Positions 45,873 to 55,500 of a stretch of 64,000 nucleotides of DNA are shown here, piece by piece. The notes beneath the pieces were generated by a model. That model saw nothing but the letters and a program-made list of their open reading frames with translations. It did no database searches and was not told the origin of the DNA. The position numbers were made by a program, and so were the translations under genes. Positions within the stretch are counted from its first letter, which is position 1, and every line of letters starts with the position of its first letter. Source of the DNA: Phragmites australis (lineage: Eukaryota; Streptophyta; Magnoliopsida; Poales; Poaceae); assembly GCF_958298935.1 (NCBI RefSeq), contig NC_084939.1, forward strand, positions 7,765,501-7,829,500, given 5' to 3'.

Positions 45873-46605
45873 CTGACAGATGCAACGTGAAATAGAGATG
45901 AGTGATCATATTGGGTTTAAGATTTCGAATGAAATTAACCCTAAACGGAACCCTAAGCATGGATGGATATGAATTGAGACAATCATGCTATGGATATAGG
46001 CAAGAGACAATAGATATTGATCAATTGCATAGAGTAAGACTTGAATTTGGGCAAATTAATCAAAATAGGCATGAATTTGAAGCAAATGTGAACGATTTTG
46101 CTTGAATTTGAGTGAAATGAGCGATATATGGTACAAACAGAGGAACATGCCCTAGTAGGTGATTAAAAGGTGGAGATGAAGCTAATTTCTTGATTTGATC
46201 ATGGCAAGAGGCAAGATTTGACAAAATTCATCTAATTTGACATGAATTTGAGGCAAATTTGTATTAAAGTCAACGGATTTAACAAGGAAGACGCATAATT
46301 GATGAACATGCTCTCAATTTATGTCAATTGAAACTGAATGATCACAAATTTGAGAGAAATTGACTCAAATTTACATGAATTTGAATGAAATTTGCATGGA
46401 TTGTCTTGAATAATCAAGAATTTGGCCAAATTATGCGCAATTTTGACTATCATGTACTCAATTCATGTCTAAAAGATGGAATAGCAACAAATTGGATCAA
46501 ATTTGCTTTGATTTTTGAAGAAATTTCATGAATTTTGGCACACAATTGTATGAATTTGATCTAGGGCTTCATCAATTTGAGTACACCGGCCACAAATGTG
46601 CTCAC
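45873..46605 (-). other. Candidate intron before the extra ORF of E
   Basis: On the minus strand a donor CGTG|GTGAGC (46605) and an acceptor CTGTCAG (ending 45873) bound a 733-bp AT-rich segment that ends exactly before the ATG of the extra ORF. The exon side is GC-rich and the intron AT-rich, as in grass genes. Splicing is inferred, not shown. Confidence 0.5.
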
Positions 46606-46919
46606 CACGATGAAGGAGAGAGAGAGGAGGTGGCGGTGATGTGGTCACGATAGCCGACGGCGCAGGAGGGGCGGCGGCGGTGAGTGGGGCACGGCGGAGG
46701 CGGCTCTGCGCGCGGGAGCTCGGGGCAACGACGGGCGACGAGCCGGCGCTGGCAACCCGGTGGCGCCGGTGGACGGCGCGACTCCGGCGGCGGCGCTAGG
46801 GAGCTGGGAGGCGGTGAGTCGGCGAGGTGGCGAGAGGACGTCCGAGCGGCGGAGAAAAAACGAGAGAGCCGGCCGACCGGGAAGACATATATGACAGGTG
46901 GGTCCCGCAGTTTTTTGAA
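46606..46919 (-). promoter_or_regulatory. Candidate promoter and GC-rich 5' exon of the extra ORF
   Basis: In minus orientation a TATA-like CATATATG (46886-46893) lies just downstream of the internal palindrome array and is followed by about 280 bp of GC-rich, CT-containing sequence resembling a grass 5' untranslated exon. The order array, TATA, transcript repeats that of the E LTR. Confidence 0.4.
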
Positions 46920-47345
46920 AGCACCGGATAATCCGGTGGAGGAAACAGAGAGCACCGGATAGACCACCGGACTAATTCTTGCAGAACCAAATTTCAGAGA
47001 CCGAAATCTTCTGTTCACAGGATGTTCCGCTGAGCTTATATTTAGCACCGGATGACATCACCGGATATTCCGCTGATCACCAGGAAAAGACAGCGGACTA
47101 ATTTTTGCAGAACTAAATTTTTCAAGGCCGAAACCTATTATACTCACCGGACTTTCCGCTGATCACAACATAACATCACCGGACTTATGTTAAGATTTTG
47201 ATGTTCACTGAACTGATGAGCACCGGAATGTCCGCTGATAACTAACTGATCACCGGACCATTGCCATGGTTGAACTGATCTGAGACAGAGATCACAGGAT
47301 ATTCCGCTGGTAAAATGAAAGGAGCGCCGGACTATCCGGTGATAT
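46920..47345. repeat. Internal palindrome array of element E
   Basis: About ten copies of CACCGGA-N-TCCGCTG/TCCGGTG-type imperfect palindromes (near 46921, 46950, 47020, 47045, 47141, 47176, 47219, 47250, 47291 and 47325). They are a divergent version of the LTR array and lie between the pol end and the extra ORF. Confidence 0.85.
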
Positions 47346-47979
47346 GAGAAAAACCAGGCTGAACTAATTTCTCTCACTGAGTCCAAGTTTCAAATAACCA
47401 CTCAACATAAACACATATTTGGACCAGTTTGAGTGAATCCCTTACCCTCTCAAACTCTCATTTACAAATATTTGCCAAAAAGGCTCTAACATATATAATT
47501 TTTGAAATAATCAAATAAGAGCCAAAGAAGATGGTAGAAAACACCAAGGAAATATTTGAGCCATATTTCCTATGAACTTAAAGATGAAGGCTTTAAATTC
47601 GCTAGGACATGACTCAATAGGCATTAAGCACTTATATCTTTCTAATCACACTTTTAGAAGTGTACGTTCACATTGAGAGCGAACTATAATTTCAAAGAGT
47701 GATATTCTCCTTTGTGATCTCTCTACCACCAATGCTTAAGCAATGTAAGACATATGCATGAAAGTAGACATGAGTGCATATTATATGACATGTGAATGCG
47801 AAGCGTAAGATTAATCTATCTTGTCATATTACTTCCCTTCTCAAGGTTCTTCATGGTGAACCCAACAACATGCCTTGAGAAGAACTAGTGACCCACCATT
47901 TCAAGCAAAACCCATGTCCACCATTACCTTGAGAAGGTTAGACAAGGTCCTATTATGAATGCATCTATATGACAAGGTA
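47346..47979 (-). other. Non-coding spacer downstream of pol in element E
   Basis: AT-rich. No coding frame or repeat beyond the palindrome array recognised. Confidence 0.6.
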
Positions 47980-49167
47980 TCAAATGACATTAGAAGCATC
48001 GATCACATTTAGTTCATTTCGTAATCTACTAAAAGTGGCTTCATCTAGAGGTTTAGTGAAGATATCCGCCAGTTGATCTTCCGATCGAACACTACTAAGA
48101 GAGATATCATTGTTTGCCACATGGTCTCTTAGAAAGTGATGACGGATATCAATGTGCTTTGTGCGGGAGTGTTGAACGGGATTGTTAGCAATTTTTACGG
48201 CACTCTCATTATCACAAAGGAGTGGAACCTTCTCTAGACGAACACCAAAGTCTAACAAGGTTTGCTTCATATAGAGGATTTGAGCACAACATGCTCCGGC
48301 GGCAATGTATTCTGCTTCAGCTGTAGACAAGGCTACTGAATTTTGCTTCTTAGAACTCCAAGAGACTAGGGATCGCCCTAGCAAGTGGCACCCACCCGAA
48401 GTACTCTTGCGATCCACACGGCATCCGGCAAAGTCCGAATCCGAGTATCCAAGCAGTACGAAACTAGCGCCTTTTGGGTACCACAAGCCTATGCTAGGTG
48501 TATGCTTTAGGTATCTAAGGATTCTTTTTACCGCACCAAGATGAGATTCCTTAGGATTAGCTTGAAAACGAGCGCACATGCATACACTAAACATTATGTC
48601 GGGCCTAGATGCGGTAAGGTAAAGGAGTGACCCAATCATCGAACGGTAGAGTTTTTGGTCAATCGATTTACCCGTTTCATCCAAGTCGAGATGTCCATTT
48701 GTAGGCATGGGGGTCTTGATTGGCTTGCACTCTTCCATCTTAAACTTCTTGAGGATATCTCTCGTGTACTTCTCTTGATGGATGAATGTCCCTTCCTTTA
48801 ATTGCTTGATTTGGAATCCAAGAAAGTAATTTAGCTCACCAATTATTGACATCTCGAACTCCTTAGACATCATATCACCAAATTCCTTGCAAAACTCTTT
48901 GTTAGTTGAACCAAATATTATATCATCAATATAAACTTGACACAAGAAAAGCTCATTGTCGATGATCTTTGTGAACAATGTGGTGTCCACCCTCCCGATC
49001 TTGAATCCTTGGTTGATGAGGAAGTCACGTAGGCGTTCATACCAAGCTCGTGGGGCTTGCTTGAGACCATAAAGTGCCTTGACCAACCTATAAACATGAT
49101 TAGGATATCTAGGATCTTTGAAACCGGGGGGGTTGTTCAACATATACGAGTTCATTAATAAGGCCAT
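47980..49167 (-). CDS. Element E reverse transcriptase (3' part) and RNase H
   Basis: An open frame of 395 codons: [19 protein letters not shown], the catalytic [30 protein letters not shown], then RNase H with [20 protein letters not shown] and [11 protein letters not shown], and the copia C-terminal [14 protein letters not shown]. It reads to its stop without interruption. It is joined to the upstream reverse-transcriptase part through a frameshift at a run of six to seven G residues near 49125-49132, so the full polymerase is not made unless that homopolymer is a sequencing error. Confidence 0.9.
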   Translation of the reverse strand: MALLMNSYMLNNPPGFKDPRYPNHVYRLVKALYGLKQAPRAWYERLRDFLINQGFKIGRVDTTLFTKIIDNELFLCQVYIDDIIFGSTNKEFCKEFGDMMSKEFEMSIIGELNYFLGFQIKQLKEGTFIHQEKYTRDILKKFKMEECKPIKTPMPTNGHLDLDETGKSIDQKLYRSMIGSLLYLTASRPDIMFSVCMCARFQANPKESHLGAVKRILRYLKHTPSIGLWYPKGASFVLLGYSDSDFAGCRVDRKSTSGGCHLLGRSLVSWSSKKQNSVALSTAEAEYIAAGACCAQILYMKQTLLDFGVRLEKVPLLCDNESAVKIANNPVQHSRTKHIDIRHHFLRDHVANNDISLSSVRSEDQLADIFTKPLDEATFSRLRNELNVIDASNVI

Positions 49168-50221
49168 TTAAGAATGCACTTTTCACGTCCATTTGATAGA
49201 GTTTTATGTTATGATGTGAAGCAAATGCTAGAAGGATACGGATGGCCTCAAGCCTTGCCACGGGGGCAAATGTTTCGCCAAAATCCAAACCTTCAACTTG
49301 TGCAAAGCCTTGTGCGACAAGTCTTGCCTTGTTGCGTACCACCACACCATGTTCATCTTGCTTGTTGCGAAAGACCCACTTTGTTCCAATTATGTTCTTG
49401 TCTTGAGGCCTTTCCTCAAGTATCCATACCTCATTTCGAGTAAAGTTGTTGAGTTCTTCTTGCATTGCCATCACCCAATCAGGATCAGTGAGAGCCTCAT
49501 CTACACGTGTGGGTTCTGAATAAGAGACAAACGAGTAATGTTCACAAAATGAAGCACACTGACGAGAGCGAGTTTGTACTCCCCTAGATGGACTTCCAAT
49601 GATCAAGTCAATCGGGTGATCCTTGGAAATATGTGTATGCTTCACTTGTGGTTGTTGAGGTGTATTTTGTGGTGATCCAACATCTTGAGCTTGAGCTTGA
49701 GCTTCCTCTTGAGAGATATGGACATCATGTGATGGAAGTGGTTGATCATCTTTGTCTTCATCTTTATCAACTTGTGGTGCCATTGAGGTGTGTGGTATTG
49801 AAGTAGAGGGTACATCTTCATCGTCCTCCTTAGGCTTGATATCCCCAATTGCCATATTCTTCATTGCATCTCTCAAAGGTTCATCACCTACATCATCACA
49901 AGAAATATCCTCTCCTTGGGAGCCATTAGATTCATCAAACTCCACATCACAAGTTTCTTCAACAAAGCCGGTGGCATTGTTGAATACTCGATATGCTTTG
50001 GAGTTTGATGCATAGCCAACAAGAAAACCAATCTCACAACGTTTTTCAAACTTGCCTAGGCGTTTCTTTTTCTTGTAGATAAAACACTTACACCCGAACA
50101 CCCGGAAGTAGGAGACATTGGGTTTTCTCCCAATAAGAAGCTCGTATGGCGTCTTTTTCAATAGTCGATGGAGGTAGACTCGGTTAGAAGCAGGCATGCC
50201 GTATTGATTGCTTCCGCCCAA
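49109..50221 (-). pseudogene. Element E integrase C-terminus and reverse transcriptase (5' part)
   Basis: Begins after a frame change near 50160. Integrase C-terminal part ([39 protein letters not shown]), an acidic linker ([14 protein letters not shown]), then reverse-transcriptase blocks [36 protein letters not shown] and [12 protein letters not shown]. The frame runs out at 49109 just after YVEQPP because of the G-run frameshift. Confidence 0.88.
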
Positions 50222-50925
50222 AACTTCTCCGGAGTACCATACTCATCTAACATTGCTCTTGCAAGTGTAATCAAGGTCTTGTTCTTCCTCTCTACTACGC
50301 CATTTTGCTGAGGTGTGTAGGTTGATGAAAACTCATGTTTGATGCCTCTTTCTTCACAAAAATCTTCAATTTGAGTGTTCTTGAACTCCGTCCCATTGTC
50401 ACTCCGGATCTTCACAAGTATGGACTCAAACTCATTTTGAGCCCTTTTTGCGAACTTCTTGAAGATTTCAACGGTCTTTCCTTTGTCATCTAAAAAGAAA
50501 GTTCAAGTATATCTTGTATAATCATCAACAATGACAAGATAATATAAATTACCACCAAGACTTTTGTAGGTAGTTGGTCCGAAGAGGTCCATGTGTAAAA
50601 GTTCCAAGGGTCTTGACGTAGACATCATGGACTTGTATGGATGAGGACTTGCCACTTGTTTTCCGGCTTGACACGCACTACACAACCTGTCCTTCTCGAA
50701 AACCACATCCTTCACACCAACCACCTTCCCATTTTTGAATACCTGCTTGAGTTGGCTCATCCCAATGTGTGCAAGCCGACGATGCCAAAGCCAACCCATA
50801 GATGTCTTGGTGAAGAGACATGTAGTCAAGCTAGCATCATTAGAGGAAAAATCCACAAGATAGATATGCCCATGTCTAAATCCTTTGAATATTAGGTCAT
50901 TAAGAGAACCTGGCTCTGATACCAA
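50158..50925 (-). pseudogene. Element E GAG-pre-integrase and integrase core
   Basis: The first coding sequence of E. GSLNDLIFKGFRHGHIYL starts within a few bases of the primer site, so gag and protease are missing. Pre-integrase zinc motif: LWHRRLAHIGMSQL and CSACQAGKQ. Core catalytic residues: Asp in LLHMDLFGP, Asp in KIRSDNGTEF and Glu in NGVVERKNKT. A TGA at about 50503 replaces the Trp that relatives have after DDYTRYT. A frameshift at about 50160 passes the frame on to 50221-49109. Confidence 0.88.
50911..50924 (-). promoter_or_regulatory. Primer-binding site of element E
   Basis: On the minus strand TGGTATCAGAGCCA, complementary to initiator tRNA-Met, two bases inside the 5' LTR. It is intact, so reverse transcription of an E transcript could be primed with enzymes supplied by another element. 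Confidence 0.9.
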
Positions 50926-50926
50926 T

Positions 50927-52693
50927 TGAAAGGATCGAATAGCCCAAGAGGGGGGGGGGGTAAATTGGGATATTAATTTTTTTTTAATTAACTACTGCTT
51001 GACCAAATAAAACTTATAAGAAACGCAAGTAAGAAATTTTAACTAGCACAAGATAGCTAACCACGCAAGAATTAACTAAGAAAGACAATTCCTAAGAAGA
51101 ACTTGCAATAATAACAAAGCTCAAAATAAGATGCAAGAAAGTAAAGAGTTGGAGAAGACAACACCGATTTTTTTCCCGAGGTTTCGAGAAGTTGGCACTT
51201 CCCCCTAGTCCTCGTTGGAGCATCCACCAAGGATGTCGCTCCCCCTTGAGTCACCAAGGCTCAAGTGCTCCCTCTTGATTACCCCTTCTCCATCTCCGGA
51301 TTGGCGGGTATCAAACCAAGTACATCCTCTTTTTCCGGGGCTCCCACAATTGCTCCAAGAGCTCACCGAGAAATCCTCCGATCACCAAGACCGTCTAGGT
51401 GTTGCCAACCACCAAGAGTAACAAGCCTCAAGCTTCACTTGACAAAGACCAAGCCTAGACAACAGCTAGATGCACACTTGTTACTCTCCAAGCACTCAAA
51501 GAAGTCCTTAATCCTCAACTAAGAACTTAAAATGGACACAAGTGCTCCCTCTCTTGCCTCTAAATGACACACCAAGTATATGAGCTGCTACAGGGTCGCA
51601 AGAGCAACTGTTGAAACCAACTGAGTGGGTATTTATAGCCTAGAGATCAAAAATTAGCCGTTGGCTAACCACTCTCATTTTACTGTAATCACCGGATAAT
51701 CCACTGGCTATATCCTTAAGATCACCGGATAGTCCGGTGGGTTCAAACCCAGAGCCAGCTGTCACTAGCCGTTGCATGGCAACATTTGTCCGGTGATAAA
51801 CTCCGGTGAACAACAGTCAACACCGGATAATCCGGTGAGTACAACTCACCCGACCCTTCGAATTTCAGAACCTTCTACAAGAAATACTCCGGTGATATTT
51901 TTGCTAGCACCGGATAATCCGGTGAGTTCAATTTGTCTGAGTTTCTTCACAACATTTCTCCGGTGGTCTGCCAGCTAAGTCACCGGATAATCCTGTGAAC
52001 GTAATTTTCCACTGTGGCCCGAAGCAATGCTCTCTGCAAGAAATAGTCCGGTGTTCATATTATGCATTCACCGGATAATCCGGTGGGTACAAAATTGTTT
52101 TTTCTCCGAAAATTTTCTCTGCTGGAAAATCTCCGGTGGTCACCGGACTTTCATCACCGGATATTCCGGTGTAACACTTCTGAAATTTTTCATATAATTC
52201 TGATGCCTCAATTAGTGTTTATCCGGTGAGTATTAGACATCCATCAGAGGATAATCCGGTGAATAAATGTTTTGTGAGCTTGTCCAATTCAACTCTCTTT
52301 GAGCTCTAATTCCTTGACAGCTTCACCATGGACTTGTATGCTCTACCTAGTGCTAGAATTTAACAAGTGTGCATCATCTACGTCTAGACTCACTAAGTCA
52401 AGCTACTACTTTTAGCCCCCCTTTATAGTACGGTCAAAAGACAAAAAGAAAAGGAGACCTATACTACTCTAAGTATCCTCCATCTCCTTTGTGACACTTA
52501 GAACTAGAAGATCCTTAGTCTTAAAGCATATGTCCTTTGATTGTCCATATAAGCACTTTAGGGACCAAGATTAACCAAATGTCATTGTATACTGAATTTT
52601 TGATTCCCTTCAAAACAAATTGTTAGTCACAGTAATATGGTTGTCATTAATCACCGAAACACTTACCACTTACCTAGGGGCCTAGATGCTACA
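50927..52693 (-). repeat. 5' LTR of element E
   Basis: 1767 bp, the partner of 41491-43255. The minus-strand TATA box GGCTATAAATA is at 51630-51640 and the palindrome array at about 51690-52270 is upstream of it. It is followed by AAGTC and the minisatellite of C. Confidence 0.96.
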
Positions 52694-53064
52694 AAGTCGT
52701 GTTCGACCACGAGTCACTTCAACCATCTACTTGGGTTCAATCACTAGTCGTTCCGACCACCCACTCGGGGTCCGACCAGACACTCCGATCACCCACTCGG
52801 GGTCCTGACCAGGCACTCCGACCACCCACTCGAGGTCCGACCAGTCACTCTGACCACTCACTCGGGGTCCCGACTAGTCATTCCGACCACCCACCCGGGG
52901 TCCGATCAGGCACTCTGACCACCCACTCGGGGTCCCGACCAATCACTCCAACCACCCACTCGGGGTCCCGACCAATCACTCCAACCACCTAGCCAGATCG
53001 CCCATCTTCTCGGATCCGATCACCATAGCCCAAACAGAGGTAGCTAAAATTCAGAGAGAGTATC
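52694..53064 (+). mobile_element. Element C, continuation of the leader (right arm)
   Basis: Continues the minisatellite of C after element E. At 52694-52993 the units drift to about 32 bp (ACCACCCACTCGGGGTCC and variants, about nine copies). It then reaches AGAGAGAGTATC at 53053-53064, which also occurs in the leader of A near 34880, and is cut there by element D. Confidence 0.85.
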
Positions 53065-54058
53065 TGTCGGTGTATCAGGAACCGGGGGTCCCTAAGTCCT
53101 GAGGCCCGACCAGCCATCCGCCACATAGCGCCATCCCACGAGGTCCCTCCTAAAGGATGAGAAAAGTTCAAGTCCCGGGAGAAGATGCTCGGGGCCACAG
53201 TCACTGGTCCCCGAGCACCCCAGTTCCCCGATGATCCACAGAGTCTAAGTACCAGGAAGAAAGTGCTCGGGGAGGTGCCCGATCATCCGGCCCGGGGAAA
53301 TGCGTGGGGCTATTAATTGCACGGGTGCCGTCCCGTATCATCCGACTTGTCTCGGGATAACATCGCGAGGATCAAGGCCTTACGTCTGCCGCCCTGCGGT
53401 GGCAGAGGAACAAGACAGGGCGGGCACGCCGGGTTAACTGCGGCTGCCCGGTGGGCCCTCTCCACGGCGCCCGTTGCCAGGGCGTTTATGGTGACAGGTG
53501 ACCGGGCGTGCAGCGTTTTTTCCACCCCCGGTCACTTCACCCAGAAGAAATGATGACGCCTTTCCCAGTCATGGTGTCTTGGAACTTGTGCCCCCCTCCT
53601 TCCCGTTCGGGACATGTCTCGGTCGGCAAGTACTTAAAAGAGCCGGCAACACAGAAGAGAAGGGACGGACAATCGAACAAGAGATCGCAAGCACCCAAGC
53701 ATCAAGAACCAAACCATAGACGAACACAAGGCACAAGGGACAGTCCCTGCTGAAGAACAAGGAGCCTCAAGCTCTTAGTTAGGCCAATATTCTTGTAACC
53801 AGCAACACCCTTGAGGGACTTCCTCAGGACAGTTATTGCATCCATACAGGAGTAGGGTATTACGCCCCCGTGCGGCCCGAATCTGTCTAAATTCCGGTGC
53901 ATTTACTTCTTTTTGCACTAAGTCATCCTCCCCCACCACCGACCGTTGCATTTACTCTCATTCATTTCTCCGACGAACTTATTCAGGATCATCCCCCCGA
54001 CCGAATCTCTAAACAGAGGTCTCTCGGGATCCCTGCGACAAGAGTTAATCCTCCGACA
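53065..54058 (+). repeat. 5' LTR of element D
   Basis: 994 bp, TG...CA. A possible TATA-like box TACTTAAAAG lies near 53630. The partner LTR is outside the window, so the right end is set by the primer site. Confidence 0.88.
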
Positions 54059-54060
54059 GC

Positions 54061-54080
54061 TGGCGCGCCAGGTAGGGGGA
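54061..54080 (+). promoter_or_regulatory. Primer-binding site of element D
   Basis: TGGCGCGCCAGGTAGGGGGA, two bases after the LTR. This is not the iMet-type site used by H, E and C. Confidence 0.85.
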
Positions 54081-54121
54081 ACATCCCTGAATCTGTTTGT
54101 TTGTTTTCTTCCACAGAAAAA

Positions 54122-55500
54122 ATGGCCGGTGGACACCGCCTCCAACGTTCCGGCTCCAGTTCCCGCGAGGAAATGCAGCCCCTCGCACAGGAGGCCCTAG
54201 CCGCTGCTGCGACCTAGCAGCAGCCGCGATCTGCACGTGCGGCTTTCCCCTCCCAAGGGGACCAACGCGTTGGGCCCACCAGGGTCGCCACCGCCGCCGC
54301 TGGTGCACCTTCCGACCCCCAGCTGGTGGTCGAAACTCCGGCCGCCAGGTCCGCCTTTGGACAGCGCCAGGTGCCTCTCCGGCGTAGGCTTGCTTTCAGC
54401 GAGTTCGGCCCCGGGAGCGCGCTGCTTGCGGCGCACGCTCTCCTCAGGCATCCGCCTGTTCAGGCGACGCCGGAAACCCCAGAGGTCCGCTGGATCCAAG
54501 TAATCGCTGCCCTGGTCGGCACAGCTCGCCGCCAGGTGCTGGCCGAGAGTTCTCGCGCCACCACCCAGCGTGGCGCCACCAGAACCGGCCCATCAACGGG
54601 CAACGCTCTCACAGGCCGGGGGGCCTCCAGGCGGAGCGCCACCCCCCTGGCCGCGTCCGAAGCCCAGGACCTCCGCTTGCGTCTCAACGAGCGGAGGGGC
54701 CACGAAGATGCACGCGTCACTCTTGAGCGCCAGCGGGAGACCCGGTAAGAGGCCGAGGCTGAGGACCAGGCTTCATCTTTCCTGACCCACGATCGCCAGG
54801 ATTCCCCGGCTCGCCGGCGTTCACCGCCAAGGAGCGCCACCCGTGCCACGGGTTACGGCACCGGCTGCCGTGACTTCTCTAGTGAGCTTTGACGGGTCAA
54901 ATGGCCCTCCAAGTTCCGCCATGAGCTACCGGAGAAGTACGACGGGTCCATCGACCCCGTTGAGTTCCTCCAAATATACACTACGGCCGTCTAGGCAGCC
55001 GGTGGCAGTGAAAAGGTGATGGCAAATTATTTCCATGTTGCCTTGAGGGGCTCCGCCCGTTCTTTGCTCATGAACTTACCCCCAGGATCTATTAGCTCCT
55101 GGGATGACCTCTGCCACCAGTTTGTGGCTAATTTTCAAGGCACGTTCACGCGCCCCGGCTTGGAGTGCGACCTCCATGCCGTCAAGCAGCAGGAGGGGGA
55201 GACGCTGCGGCGCTTCATTCAGCGCTTCAACCAGATCCGCAACACCATCCCGCAGATAGCCCCCCATGCTGTCATCGTCACCTTCCGGCAGGGCGTCCGC
55301 GACGAGCGGATGCTCGAGAAGCTAGGTACACATGAAATCAAAACCACTGCGGAACTCTTCGCACTGGCCGACAAGTGCGCCAAGGCGACGGAGGCCCGGG
55401 TGTGGCATGCTCCGCGCCCCGCCGTTGACCAACCGAGTTCTTCCTGCTCCGACAGGCGGGAAAAGAAAAAGAGAAGAAAGCGCGAAGCCGCTCCTGTCGG
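54122..55500 (+). pseudogene. Element D gag (nonsense-broken)
   Basis: Starts at 54122 (MAGGHRLQRSGSSSREEM). The first 250 codons are Ala/Arg/Pro-rich and poorly conserved. The gypsy gag core follows from about 54900: FRHELPEKYDGSIDPVEFL, VMANYFHVALRGSARSLL, SISSWDDLCHQFVANFQG, QQEGETLRRFIQRFNQIRN. It is interrupted in frame by TAG (54215), TAA (54746), TGA (about 54890) and TAG (about 54991). It ends in a Lys/Arg-rich stretch (EKKKRRKREA); the protease lies in another frame, and no zinc knuckle is seen, so a small deletion or frameshift near 55490 is likely. Confidence 0.85.

Larger units (their letters stand above)
41491..52693 (-). mobile_element. Ty1/copia element E, SIRE/Maximus-like, gag-less, with extra ORF
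   Basis: An 11,203-bp minus-strand element inserted in the minisatellite of C. LTRs are 41491-43255 (1765 bp) and 50927-52693 (1767 bp), flanked by a perfect AAGTC duplication (41486-41490 and 52694-52698). I count about 11 substitutions between the LTRs (~0.6 %), so it is young. In minus order: LTR, primer site TGGTATCAGAGCC, pol starting directly at GAG-pre-integrase, a 2.1-kb non-coding segment, a long extra ORF, polypurine tract, LTR. gag and protease are absent. A copia element with long LTRs and an ORF downstream of pol fits the SIRE/Maximus group (inference). Confidence 0.95.
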
